This document shows positions 1-7,407 of a stretch of 8,884 nucleotides of DNA, in pieces; the stretch's first letter is position 1; the number at the start of each line of letters is the position of its first letter. The DNA comes from Draconibacterium orientale (GTDB lineage Bacteria; Bacteroidota; Bacteroidia; Bacteroidales; UBA12170). The position numbers were made by a program, and so were the translations under genes. The notes below the pieces were generated by a model. That model ran no database searches. It was not told the DNA's origin and was given only the letters and a program-made list of their open reading frames with translations. The stretch is from positions 1 to 8,884 of the forward strand of contig DYSK01000089.1 of assembly GCA_020718315.1 (NCBI GenBank). Reading direction: 5' to 3'.

Positions 1-329
1 ACAGGAATTCCCGGAGGCATCTGAACGATAGCCAATAAAGCATCCATCCCATCGAGCGAAGCATTGATTGGCACTCCGATAACCGGAATTGGAGTCATAG
101 AGGCTATAACTCCGGGCAAATGCGCTGCCATTCCAGCACCTGCAATAATCACTTTTATACCTCGATTTCTTGCATTTTTAGCAAATTTCTCCACTTCATC
201 AGGGGTTCTATGAGCCGATAAAGCATTGATTTCAAAAGGAATTTCCATCTCATCAAAAAACTGAGCAGCTTTTTCCATCACTCCAAGATCTGAAGTGCTT
301 CCCATAATAATACTAACTATTGCTTGCAT
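1..329 (-). CDS. purE: N5-carboxyaminoimidazole ribonucleotide mutase, N-terminal 109 codons (partial)
   Basis: This is the first 109 codons of PurE, which interconverts N5-CAIR and CAIR in cytosolic de novo purine synthesis. The rest of the gene lies left of the window. Reading the minus strand from the ATG at 329-327, the protein opens [14 protein letters not shown], the nucleotide-phosphate loop of the family, with Ser11 and Asp14 matching the substrate-binding Ser and Asp. The SAHRTP motif follows at residues 38-43, then [11 protein letters not shown] at about 63-73, and the visible part ends in [10 protein letters not shown]. The SAHRTP and AAHLPG signatures fit class I (the bacterial mutase) rather than the class II AIR carboxylase. 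The gene diverges from the amidohydrolase at 422 and has a good Bacteroidota-type promoter just upstream. The family call is secure. Only the missing C-terminus is unknown. Confidence 0.96.
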   Translation of the reverse strand, partial: MQAIVSIIMGSTSDLGVMEKAAQFFDEMEIPFEINALSAHRTPDEVEKFAKNARNRGIKVIIAGAGMAAHLPGVIASMTPIPVIGVPINASLDGMDALLAIVQMPPGIP

Positions 330-354
330 AAATATTTCATTTATTTAACAATAG

Positions 355-385
355 CAAAAATATCAGTTTCAGCTTTGCTAAACAA
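355..385 (-). promoter_or_regulatory. Predicted purE promoter (Bacteroidota -33/-7 type)
   Basis: Read on the minus strand, bases 362-355 spell TATTTTTG, a perfect match to the Bacteroidota -7 motif TAnnTTTG. A TTG lies at 385-383, separated by 20 bases, which is the usual -33 spacing. Transcription would start near 349, giving a leader of about 20 bases before the purE ATG. No purine operator or riboswitch is apparent in this short region. Confidence 0.5.
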
Positions 386-402
386 TTTATTAACTATATT
401 TA
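374..402 (+). promoter_or_regulatory. Possible promoter of the SsnA-like gene
   Basis: TTTG at 374-377 and TATATTTA at 395-402 resemble the -33 and -7 elements, with a 17-base spacer. The -7 box differs from TAnnTTTG only at the last base. A start near 408 would leave a short leader before the ATG at 422. The match is imperfect and the region is AT-rich, so chance is a real possibility. Confidence 0.3.
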
Positions 403-421
403 TCCCAATAAAATTGAAACA

Positions 422-1693
422 ATGATTCTACTTGAAAATATACAGTTTATCGACTGGAAAACTTTCGAAATTACCGAAGGAAATCTATTGATAGAAACAG
501 GAATCGACCAAGCCATTCGGTTTGTCACCAATGAGCAGGCAAAAAGTTTACCATTGGAATGTAAGCGCCAAAATTGTAAAGGAAAATTTGCAACAAAATC
601 TTTTGTGAATGCACATCATCATGCCTATTCAGCTTTGGCAACAGGAATGCCCCCTCCAGTTACTGCCCCTGAAAATTTCCTCGAAATTTTAGAACGTGTT
701 TGGTGGAAATTGGACAAAGCATTGAGCAAAGATGCTGTAGAGATTAGTGCTGCACTTACCGCCGTTTCAAGCGCAAAAAATGGTGTAAGTTTTGTTATCG
801 ATCATCATGCCTCGCCCAATTGTGTGAGCGGCTCATTGAAAAATATAGCTGCTCAGTTCGAAAAAACAGGATTGAATCATCTGCTGTGTTACGAAATTTC
901 CGACCGCGACGGCCTTGCCGTACGCGATGCCGGTTTGGCCGAAACTGAAGATTATCTTCAAAATAATCAAGGACTTGTCGGTTTACATGCCGCTTTTACC
1001 TTATCGGACGAGAGCCTTAAGCAAGCTCAAATCTTGGCCGAAAAATACCAAAGCGGCGTTCATATCCACGTTGCAGAAGATTTTCACGAACAACAATACA
1101 GTCTGGAGATCTATGGAAAACCAGTGGTTTACCGTTTAGCCGATTTTGGACTCACCAATTTTGAGAAAACGATCCTCGCGCACTGCATTCATATCGACGA
1201 TTTTGAGCGAAATCTAATTGCTAATTCCAATTCTTGGGTGGTGCAAAACCCGGAAAGTAATCTGAACAATCGAGTTGGATTTTTCAACTCCCACAAACTG
1301 AAAAGTAAAACACTTCTAGGTACAGACGGCATGCACAGCAACATGATTCGCTCAGCACAATGGGCTTATTTTGCCGGTTTAGCAAAAGACAATATTGACC
1401 TGGAGAAAATTTATTCGCGCTTACGAACGGCTCACACCTATCTGGATTCCAACAATTTCAGAGGCGATGGCGAAAACAATATTGTTGTTTTCGATTATGA
1501 TGGAGCTACGCCCTTAACACAAAACAATTTTCTTGGACATTTCTTCTACGCCTTTGAAAACCGTCATATCCAAAGCCTGATAGTAAATGGTGAATTCGTG
1601 ATGAAAGACAGACTGATTTTAAATCAAGACGAAGCATTCATTCACAAGGAATCAAAAAAATTGGCCAAAATTCTTTGGAAAAAAATGAGTTAA
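422..1693 (+). CDS. ssnA: SsnA-family metal-dependent amidohydrolase (putative aminohydrolase)
   Basis: This is a 423-residue cytosolic amidohydrolase of the deaminase-like subtype with one metal ion. Expected ligands are visible: the HxH pair inside HHH at 65-67, His216 with Glu219 in HIHVAED, His254 in ILAHC, and Asp302 in LGTDGMHSN. The stretch VIDHHASPN (about 125-133), the WWKLDKAL segment (94-101) and CYEISDRDG (156-164) are hallmarks of SsnA rather than of guanine deaminase or MtaD. The N-terminal 60 residues form the family's small beta-sandwich. Length is close to the usual 440. In E. coli ssnA sits in a cluster with ygfK and xdhD, linked in recent work to anaerobic purine breakdown. 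The substrate of SsnA itself is uncertain, and no partner gene is visible here. The start is the first ATG after the divergent promoter region. Family is confident; reaction is not. Confidence 0.85.
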   Translation: MILLENIQFIDWKTFEITEGNLLIETGIDQAIRFVTNEQAKSLPLECKRQNCKGKFATKSFVNAHHHAYSALATGMPPPVTAPENFLEILERVWWKLDKALSKDAVEISAALTAVSSAKNGVSFVIDHHASPNCVSGSLKNIAAQFEKTGLNHLLCYEISDRDGLAVRDAGLAETEDYLQNNQGLVGLHAAFTLSDESLKQAQILAEKYQSGVHIHVAEDFHEQQYSLEIYGKPVVYRLADFGLTNFEKTILAHCIHIDDFERNLIANSNSWVVQNPESNLNNRVGFFNSHKLKSKTLLGTDGMHSNMIRSAQWAYFAGLAKDNIDLEKIYSRLRTAHTYLDSNNFRGDGENNIVVFDYDGATPLTQNNFLGHFFYAFENRHIQSLIVNGEFVMKDRLILNQDEAFIHKESKKLAKILWKKMS

Positions 1694-1769
1694 TTCGATG
1701 GAAGGGAAAAATCAAATTTATCTGTATATTCGTTCAACAATAGCATCCAACAAATAAAAATTAAAAACC

Positions 1770-2612
1770 ATGGGAATCGCAAATTTCAATATTACCAAAA
1801 AATCGGGCGAAGTCTTTCGTTTCGACCCCGATAAACTTAAAAAATCGTTCGAACGATCAGGAGCCAACCAAAAAGATATAGATGATGTGATTAATCATTT
1901 ATCAGCCAATATCTACGATGGCATTTCAACCAAAAAACTTTTTCAGTTGGCCTATGCGCTTCTCAAAAAAAAATCTACAGAAGTAGCCGGCCGATATCGA
2001 CTAAAAAATGCCATATTGGAACTGGGACCTTCCGGCTTTCCATTCGAAAAATTTGTTGCCGAACTCTTGAACTACCAAGGATTTGAAACCGAAGTTGGAA
2101 CAATTGTACAAGGACATTGCGTTTCGCATGAGGTGGATATTGTTGCTCGGAAAGACAGCCAAAAAATCATGATTGAATGCAAGTTTCATTCGAGCACCAA
2201 CACAAAATCCGATGTAAAGGTGGCTATGTATATTCATTCACGCTACAACGACCTTCTGCTAGCTTGGAAAAAAACGGACCCAAAAATCATTCAGGACTAT
2301 CAAGGATGGATTGTTACCAACACCCGATTTACAGAAGATGCTGTTCAATATGCCAATTGCGTTGGACTTAAACTCGTTTCGTGGGATTATCCGGCACAAG
2401 GAAGCCTTCGCGAACGCATCGACATTTCAGGCTTACATCCCATTACAGTCCTGCAATCTTTGTCAAAACGCGAAAAACAACTGCTTTTGGACAATGGATT
2501 TGTACTCTGCCGATCGCTGAATGCTGAAAATCTGAAACAGGCAGACATTACTGGCGACCGCGCAAGAAAAATTTTGCAAGAAGCTTTTACTCTCACTGCA
2601 GTAAAGAAATAA
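1770..2612 (+). CDS. ATP-cone domain protein with PD-(D/E)XK nuclease domain and C-terminal helix-hairpin-helix-like region
   Basis: The 280-residue protein has three parts. Residues 8-85 read as an ATP-cone, the nucleotide-sensing fold of ribonucleotide reductases and NrdR: ITKKSGEVFRFDPDKLKKSF followed by helices ending in RYRLKNAILELGPSGFPFEK. Residues 90-205 carry the core of a restriction-like (Mrr/PD-(D/E)XK) nuclease: Glu93 in a helix, Asp123 in SHEVDIVA, and Glu136-Cys-Lys138 in MIECKFH, then YIHSRYNDL and GWIVTNTRFTEDA. Residues 229-272 (LSKREKQLLL... ITGDRARKIL) look like a small DNA-binding helix-hairpin-helix. All catalytic positions are intact, so it is probably an active, nucleotide-regulated DNA enzyme. 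Similar proteins occur across Bacteroidota as uncharacterised. No methylase or other restriction partner is adjacent, so a classical restriction role is unlikely. Its job is unknown. A weak -7-like box TATATTCG lies at 1725-1732. Confidence 0.85.
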   Translation: MGIANFNITKKSGEVFRFDPDKLKKSFERSGANQKDIDDVINHLSANIYDGISTKKLFQLAYALLKKKSTEVAGRYRLKNAILELGPSGFPFEKFVAELLNYQGFETEVGTIVQGHCVSHEVDIVARKDSQKIMIECKFHSSTNTKSDVKVAMYIHSRYNDLLLAWKKTDPKIIQDYQGWIVTNTRFTEDAVQYANCVGLKLVSWDYPAQGSLRERIDISGLHPITVLQSLSKREKQLLLDNGFVLCRSLNAENLKQADITGDRARKILQEAFTLTAVKK

Positions 2613-2667
2613 TTATTTTTTTGACTAAATAGTTCAAATTCATCGCCAAAATAGCGGATGTACTACT

Positions 2668-4002
2668 ATGCTTAAATTTCTAAGACCCAAATCTTTTCAA
2701 CAAGCACTGCCTGAATCCCAGATAGATCCAGCCTATAAAAAATTAAGATTCAAAGTTTTTCTGGGCATTTTCATCGGCTATGCCGCTTATTATCTTGTGC
2801 GTAAGAATTTCTCTCTTATCATGCCCAATCTCATCGAACAAGGCTATACCAAAGCTGAACTCGGATGGGTTTTGAGCGCCATTTCAATCGCCTACGGATT
2901 GAGCAAATTCATCATGGGGAATGTTTCCGACAGAGCAAATCCAAGAATTTTTTTAAGTTTGGGATTGGTACTTTCTGCATCGACCATGATTCTTATGGGA
3001 CTGGTTCCTGTTTTTACTTCCTCCGTTTCTGTAATGTTTGTGGTTTTATTCATCAATGGATGGTTTCAGGGAATGGGTTGGCCGGCGTGCGGAAGAACCA
3101 TGGTTCACTGGTATTCGATCAAAGAACGCGGAACAAAAATGTCCGTTTGGAATGTTGCCCACAATGTTGGTGGCGGATTGATAGGTCCATTGGCAATTTG
3201 GGGATTGGCCATCTTCAACGATTGGCAGAGTGCTTTGTATTTTCCGGCCATGGTGGCTTTACTGATTGCTGTTGGCGTTTATTTTCTGATGGAAGACACA
3301 CCTCAATCGTGCGGCTTGCCTCCAATCGAAAAATGGCGCAACGATTATCCGCCCGAATACAACGAAAAAAGTTTTGAGAAAGAACTAAGCGGCAAAGACA
3401 TTTTTTTTAAATATGTTTTTTCAAACCGTTTTCTTTGGTACATTGCCTTTGCCAATGCGTTTGTTTACCTCATCCGCTACGGTGTTTTGGACTGGGCTCC
3501 TACCTACCTTAAGGAAGCGCGACACTACGATTTGAGCGAATCGGGCTGGGCATATTTTTTGTTCGAATATGCCGGTATTCCAGGCACTTTATTAGCCGGC
3601 TGGATTAGCGATAAAGTTTTTGGCGGACGAAGAGCTCCGGCAAGTATTCTGTATATGATTTTTGTAACCGCCGCCATCTTTTTCTATTGGAAATCGGAAA
3701 GTTTGCTGATTATCAACTTATCGCTCATTATTATAGGCTTTTTGATCTACGGACCTGTGATGCTTATTGGCGTTCACGCCTTGGATTTGGTTCCCAAAAA
3801 AGCAGCAGGAACAGCAGCAGGACTCACCGGACTTTTCGGCTATATGGGCGGCGCTTTATTTGCCAATATTGCAATGGGATATATTGTGGAGCAATTCGAC
3901 TGGGATGCAGGTTTCAAAATATTGATTTTGGCCTCCATCATTTCTATCGTGCTTCTGACTTTAACTTTACGAAGCAAACATGCTGATAGCCATGAAAAAT
4001 AG
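2668..4002 (+). CDS. glpT: Glycerol-3-phosphate transporter (MFS antiporter)
   Basis: This 444-residue inner-membrane protein exchanges glycerol-3-phosphate for inorganic phosphate. It matches E. coli GlpT (452 residues) nearly end to end by eye: [30 protein letters not shown] at the N-terminus, [30 protein letters not shown] in the central loop, and [16 protein letters not shown] near the end. The phosphate-binding arginines are present as Arg45 and Arg270 (YLIRYG), and Lys80 and His165 of the substrate pathway are also kept. About 12 hydrophobic segments are seen in two six-helix halves. The stop codon overlaps the start of the downstream phosphodiesterase, which supplies its substrate. The 55-base gap upstream shows no convincing promoter, so it could be read from a promoter I cannot see or together with the preceding gene. 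UhpT/UhpC relatives are less similar. Confidence 0.95.
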   Translation: MLKFLRPKSFQQALPESQIDPAYKKLRFKVFLGIFIGYAAYYLVRKNFSLIMPNLIEQGYTKAELGWVLSAISIAYGLSKFIMGNVSDRANPRIFLSLGLVLSASTMILMGLVPVFTSSVSVMFVVLFINGWFQGMGWPACGRTMVHWYSIKERGTKMSVWNVAHNVGGGLIGPLAIWGLAIFNDWQSALYFPAMVALLIAVGVYFLMEDTPQSCGLPPIEKWRNDYPPEYNEKSFEKELSGKDIFFKYVFSNRFLWYIAFANAFVYLIRYGVLDWAPTYLKEARHYDLSESGWAYFLFEYAGIPGTLLAGWISDKVFGGRRAPASILYMIFVTAAIFFYWKSESLLIINLSLIIIGFLIYGPVMLIGVHALDLVPKKAAGTAAGLTGLFGYMGGALFANIAMGYIVEQFDWDAGFKILILASIISIVLLTLTLRSKHADSHEK

Positions 4003-5311
4003 ATATAAATTGTTCATTCTCGGCTTTTTAACATTTCAAATTGGATGTATGAATCAAAACAATCAAAGTGGAACAGGACAGATGACAGATGAAAACAGAA
4101 AAGTAAGAGATTTTGTAGTTGATCAGGCAATAATAGCCCACAGAGGAACAACCTTCTGGGCGCCAGAAGAAACCGAAGCCGCTTTTCGCTGGGCTAGAAA
4201 TACAGGCGCCGATTATTTGGAAGTGGACATTCAAAGAAGCAAAGACGGCGTTTTATTGGCTTTGCACGACAACAATCTAAATCGTACAACGGATTGCGAA
4301 GTCGTTTTTCCAAATGATACGATTTATCAAGCAGGAAATTATTCTTATGAAGAATTGATGATGTTGGATGCAGGAACGTGGTTTAATCAAAATTTTCCGG
4401 ATCGAGCACGACTTAATTTTTCTGCCGAAGCTCAAGTGGAAAAAACAAATCAGAAAGCATTTTCGTTTAGCGGATTGGATATTTCCGGCGATTTGGAGCC
4501 GAAAAACGCACTTGTTCATCCAGATATACACATTTTTGTTGGTGGAAAACAATACATTTCTACTTTAGAAGACGTGCTGATGATGACCAAAGGCTGGCGG
4601 TTGGCACGCGATAACCATGGAAAACGGCTGTACCACAAAATTGAAAATGAAGGAAAAACCACTTATCGCTTTTATTATGTCAAAGACGAAAACGATCTTG
4701 GTCATCGTCCCGGAGTGTATATCGAAACAAAAGAGCCGGAACTTTATCCCGAAGTAGAAATTCAATTGTCTGATTTTTTATCAAAAGTTGGTTGGAATAT
4801 TGCTGAAAAACCTTCAAACCCAAAAGAGCCTTTTTATAAAAGCAGCAAAGTAAATTCGGGAAATACAAACGGCAAAATTGTTCTTCAAACTTTTTCTCCA
4901 AAAAGTCTGGAAAATCTTAATCAGCAATTCAAAGGAAAAGTCCCACTGTGTTTCTTGCTTTGGAAGGGCGATGAAAACTTTTTGCAAGCCGATTCTGTTT
5001 CGTACAAGAAAAACATCGATTTTGCTATCGTAAATCAAGCCCATTTTATTGGACCTTCCATTGGCGGCGAGCCAAATAATTATACCGATTTATTAGAACC
5101 TTGGCAAGCAGAAATGATTCATAGTTCAGGAATGAAAATTCATGCTTATTCGTTCGACACTGAATTTCAAACTGAGAAATATGCCAGCAGAAGCGATGCC
5201 ATGTTTACCAATCGATCTGAACTAACAATTGCTTTTTATAAAAACCGAGATCTAAAGTCAGAAATCCAAAAAACGGACGCTCTACAAATTTTGAAAGATT
5301 TGGGGTATTAA
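3992..5311 (+). CDS. glpQ: Glycerophosphodiester phosphodiesterase, predicted lipoprotein
   Basis: This enzyme hydrolyses glycerophosphodiesters (deacylated phospholipids) to glycerol-3-phosphate and an alcohol. I chose ATG 3992 over 3980 because [19 protein letters not shown] is then a signal peptide with a lipobox-like Cys19, followed by a polar linker. The protein is thus probably anchored facing the periplasm. Active-site residues are visible in 439-residue numbering: His50-Arg51 (AHRG), Glu77 and Asp79 ([11 protein letters not shown]), His92 ([10 protein letters not shown]) and Glu245 ([10 protein letters not shown]), matching E. coli GlpQ catalytic and calcium ligands. Two extra stretches, at about 134-182 and 201-240, make it longer than GlpQ (358 residues). 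The start overlaps the glpT stop by 11 bases, implying translational coupling and a joint role in scavenging. The lipobox is weak, so soluble periplasmic secretion remains possible. Confidence 0.92.
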   Translation: MKNRYKLFILGFLTFQIGCMNQNNQSGTGQMTDENRKVRDFVVDQAIIAHRGTTFWAPEETEAAFRWARNTGADYLEVDIQRSKDGVLLALHDNNLNRTTDCEVVFPNDTIYQAGNYSYEELMMLDAGTWFNQNFPDRARLNFSAEAQVEKTNQKAFSFSGLDISGDLEPKNALVHPDIHIFVGGKQYISTLEDVLMMTKGWRLARDNHGKRLYHKIENEGKTTYRFYYVKDENDLGHRPGVYIETKEPELYPEVEIQLSDFLSKVGWNIAEKPSNPKEPFYKSSKVNSGNTNGKIVLQTFSPKSLENLNQQFKGKVPLCFLLWKGDENFLQADSVSYKKNIDFAIVNQAHFIGPSIGGEPNNYTDLLEPWQAEMIHSSGMKIHAYSFDTEFQTEKYASRSDAMFTNRSELTIAFYKNRDLKSEIQKTDALQILKDLGY

Positions 5312-5327
5312 ATTCTTTCTATCTTAG
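5299..5327 (+). promoter_or_regulatory. Possible internal promoter before the symporter
   Basis: TTTG at 5299-5302 and TATCTTAG at 5320-5327 are spaced by 17 bases. The second box has one mismatch to TAnnTTTG. The 36-base gap between glpQ and the symporter could therefore contain a separate start of transcription, with co-transcription the simple alternative. The first element lies inside the end of glpQ. Confidence 0.22.
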
Positions 5328-5347
5328 CAAACAAAAAAAACACAAAC

Positions 5348-7015
5348 ATGCAACAACTAAACGCTTTTCTCGCACTTATCGACTCATACATCGGCGGTTC
5401 ACCTTGGTTTGTCTTTGCTCTGTTGGGCACAGGACTTTTTTTTACGCTCTACCTAAAATTTCCACAAATACGCTATTTCAATCACGCTATTCGCATTGTA
5501 AAAGGAAAATACGACAAATCAACCGACAAAGGAGATGCCAGTCATTTTCAAGCATTGGCAACGGCTCTTTCAGGTACAGTTGGAACAGGAAATATTGCCG
5601 GCGTTGCTTTAGCTATTCACTTAGGTGGCCCTGCTGCCCTCTTTTGGATGTTGGTAACGGCTTTTTTCGGGATGACCACCAAATTTGTGGAAGTAACACT
5701 CTCGCATAAATACCGCGAAATTGCTGCCGATGGTAGCGTTAGCGGCGGCCCGATGTATTATATGAAAAATAGATTGAATATGAAATGGTTGGCCGCAATA
5801 TTTGCATTTGCAACAATTATTTCCTCTTTCGGAACCGGAAATATGCCACAAATTAACAGCATTTCCAGTTCTGTCTTTTCTAGTTTTGGAATTGCACCAT
5901 GGATTACCGGATTGGTTCTAGCTATTCTTCTCGGATTTGTGATTATTGGAGGGATAAAACGAATTGTAAAGGTCACCGATAAATTGGTGCCTGCTATGGC
6001 CATTATCTACTTTATTGGCGCTTTTGGAGTAATTGCCTACAATTATGAAAATATCATTCCGGCTTTAGGAATGATTTTTGGCGATGTTATCAATGGAACA
6101 GCTGCTACCGGCGGTTTCTTAGGGGCTTCATTTGCCTTTGCATTTAATCGCGGCGTAAATCGCGGACTATTTTCGAACGAAGCCGGACAAGGCTCTGCTC
6201 CTATTGCCCATGCTGCAGCCAGAGCACATGAACCCGTGTCTGAAGGTATGGTTTCCATCCTGGAACCTTTTATTGATACCATGGTAATTTGCACACTTAC
6301 CGGACTCGCTTTGGTTTCGTCCGGAGTTTGGAACGAAAAACACGATGCCAACTTCCAATTTGCCGAGATGAAAGTCCTTAGCCGAACTTATGATGAAAAT
6401 AATGCGGCCGATAAAAATTCATTAAAAACTTATATTCTCAACCAAGATACAGACTTAGGGCTTTTCGATGGTGAACTGGAGATATCAAATGGGAAAATCC
6501 AAAACGATTTAAGCATTTTTCATTCACGTTCTATTGCCGAAAATGTCGAGGTTTTCGATAAAGGCAAACCTTATAACGGAACTATTTTGGTGAAAGCTGG
6601 CAATATACAAAACACACAACTATCTTTTAAAGGCAAATCGCTTCTTAATTCTGCTCCGCTTACTATAGTTGCTTTCAAAAAAGGTATTTTTGGCGATTTT
6701 GGCGAATACATTGTTACTATTGGAATCCTTCTTTTCGCTTTTTCAACTGCCATTGCTTGGTCGTATTATGGCGACAGAGCCGTAACATACTTATTTGGGA
6801 CAAAATGGGTAATGACTTATCGAGCTATTTATATTTTAGGCTTCTTTGTGGCCAGCTTTACCGATACAACGATTATTTGGACTTTCTCGGGAATAGCCAT
6901 TGCTATGATGACGCTGCCGAACTTGTTTGGTATATTTATGCTTCGCAAGGAAATGAAATCGACAATAAAAGAATATTGGATAAATTTTGAAATAGAACAT
7001 AAATTAAAGGAATAA
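5348..7015 (+). CDS. AGCS-family sodium:alanine/glycine symporter with large soluble insert
   Basis: This 555-residue inner-membrane carrier takes up alanine or glycine with sodium. Family signatures are plain: [19 protein letters not shown] (about 69-87), [26 protein letters not shown] (99-124), GGPMYYM (133-139), [21 protein letters not shown] (271-291) and [14 protein letters not shown] (465-478). Hydrophobic segments account for the usual 10-11 membrane helices. Between [12 protein letters not shown] and [19 protein letters not shown], where the family normally has a short loop, residues 329-445 form a polar insert of roughly 100 extra residues holding a two-fold repeated motif. The C-terminus is a short charged tail. 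It lies 36 bases downstream of glpQ. Substrate choice among alanine, glycine and related amino acids cannot be told from the sequence. The family call is secure. Confidence 0.94.
   Translation: MQQLNAFLALIDSYIGGSPWFVFALLGTGLFFTLYLKFPQIRYFNHAIRIVKGKYDKSTDKGDASHFQALATALSGTVGTGNIAGVALAIHLGGPAALFWMLVTAFFGMTTKFVEVTLSHKYREIAADGSVSGGPMYYMKNRLNMKWLAAIFAFATIISSFGTGNMPQINSISSSVFSSFGIAPWITGLVLAILLGFVIIGGIKRIVKVTDKLVPAMAIIYFIGAFGVIAYNYENIIPALGMIFGDVINGTAATGGFLGASFAFAFNRGVNRGLFSNEAGQGSAPIAHAAARAHEPVSEGMVSILEPFIDTMVICTLTGLALVSSGVWNEKHDANFQFAEMKVLSRTYDENNAADKNSLKTYILNQDTDLGLFDGELEISNGKIQNDLSIFHSRSIAENVEVFDKGKPYNGTILVKAGNIQNTQLSFKGKSLLNSAPLTIVAFKKGIFGDFGEYIVTIGILLFAFSTAIAWSYYGDRAVTYLFGTKWVMTYRAIYILGFFVASFTDTTIIWTFSGIAIAMMTLPNLFGIFMLRKEMKSTIKEYWINFEIEHKLKE
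6464..6652 (+). other. Two-fold repeated motif in the soluble insert of the symporter
   Basis: Symporter residues 373-399 and 409-435 align without gaps at a 36-residue offset. Matching pairs include Gly375/Gly411, Leu377/Ile413, Ile379/Val415, Gly382/Gly418, the triplet Ile-Gln-Asn 384-386/420-422, Phe391/Phe427 and Ser395/Ser431. Alternating hydrophobic residues suggest two beta-rich units. The match is at the protein level only; the DNA has diverged. Confidence 0.5.
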
Positions 7016-7079
7016 GTCTTTTATCTTTTCGCTTTTTTCGCTTAGTGCATGTATTGAAAACAGAAAACCAAAAATACTG

Positions 7080-7110
7080 AATCCCATTTTATTTTGGAGC
7101 ATCTGGGATT
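7080..7110 (+). terminator. Possible weak terminator downstream of the symporter
   Basis: AATCCCA at 7080-7086 pairs perfectly with TGGGATT at 7104-7110, leaving a 17-base loop. The hairpin is followed by a T-rich run (TTATTT). It lies 65 bases past the symporter stop. The stem is short and the loop long, so this is a modest candidate. Confidence 0.27.
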
Positions 7111-7373
7111 TTATTTGGATTTATCCTTCTATTATAGTGTTTCAAGCAATTACTTTTTGGGCAAAGTCAAAAAATATTTTGATCAACACCAATAAAGTCA
7201 TATTCCGGGAAAATGTGGAATTTGATTTCAATTTGCTATTTGTATTATAATACCCCATGCTTTCTTCAAGAAAAACCTAAAAAAGAACGTGAATTATGAT
7301 TTCGGTATTGAACTTTTGCATGACAAAAAACGAAACCGATTCGCTAACAAAAAATCAATCAAAATCACTTACC

Positions 7374-7398
7374 TTGTGCTTATAATTATATAAATTTG
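7374..7398 (+). promoter_or_regulatory. Possible photolyase promoter
   Basis: TAAATTTG at 7391-7398 is a perfect TAnnTTTG -7 box, and a TTG lies at 7374-7376. The 14-base spacer is shorter than usual, and transcription would begin only a few bases before the ATG at 7408, giving an almost leaderless message. A chance match in AT-rich DNA is possible. Confidence 0.3.
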
Positions 7399-7407
7399 AG
7401 AAAAAAC

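Larger units (their letters stand above)
7016..7407. other. Long intergenic stretch without a convincing gene
   Basis: About 390 AT-rich bases separate the symporter from the photolyase. I find no tRNA or recognisable riboswitch. One plus-strand frame stays open to the TAA at 7248-7250, and another is open from 7226 to 7393. Neither has an in-frame ATG near its beginning, and neither product is recognised. A hairpin at 7080-7110 and a promoter-like box at 7391-7398 are listed separately. The region may be a decayed gene or simply spacer. Confidence 0.6.

Noticed and set aside
1770..2612. Reading the ATP-cone nuclease as part of a restriction-modification system
   Set aside because: No methyltransferase, specificity subunit or helicase is encoded nearby, and flanking genes are metabolic.
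2613..2667. Promoter for glpT in the 55-base gap
   Set aside because: TTTG at 2620-2623 could be a -33 element, but no TAnnTTTG-like box lies at the right distance.
7025..7043. Tandem TTTTCGCTT direct repeat after the symporter
   Set aside because: Only two short copies in a T-rich run; not enough for a repeat element or binding site.
7202..7221. Inverted repeat ATTCC/GGAAT in the intergenic stretch
   Set aside because: Five pairs around a 10-base spacer is expected by chance in AT-rich DNA, and no nearby gene start would use it as an operator.
7257..7280. Short ATG frame MLSSRKT
   Set aside because: Only seven codons, with no regulatory structure or skewed codon content to suggest a leader peptide.
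7296..7385. A 29-codon ATG-initiated frame upstream of the photolyase
   Set aside because: The product is low-complexity and unrecognised, with no promoter at a sensible distance, and it overlaps another open frame of similar quality.
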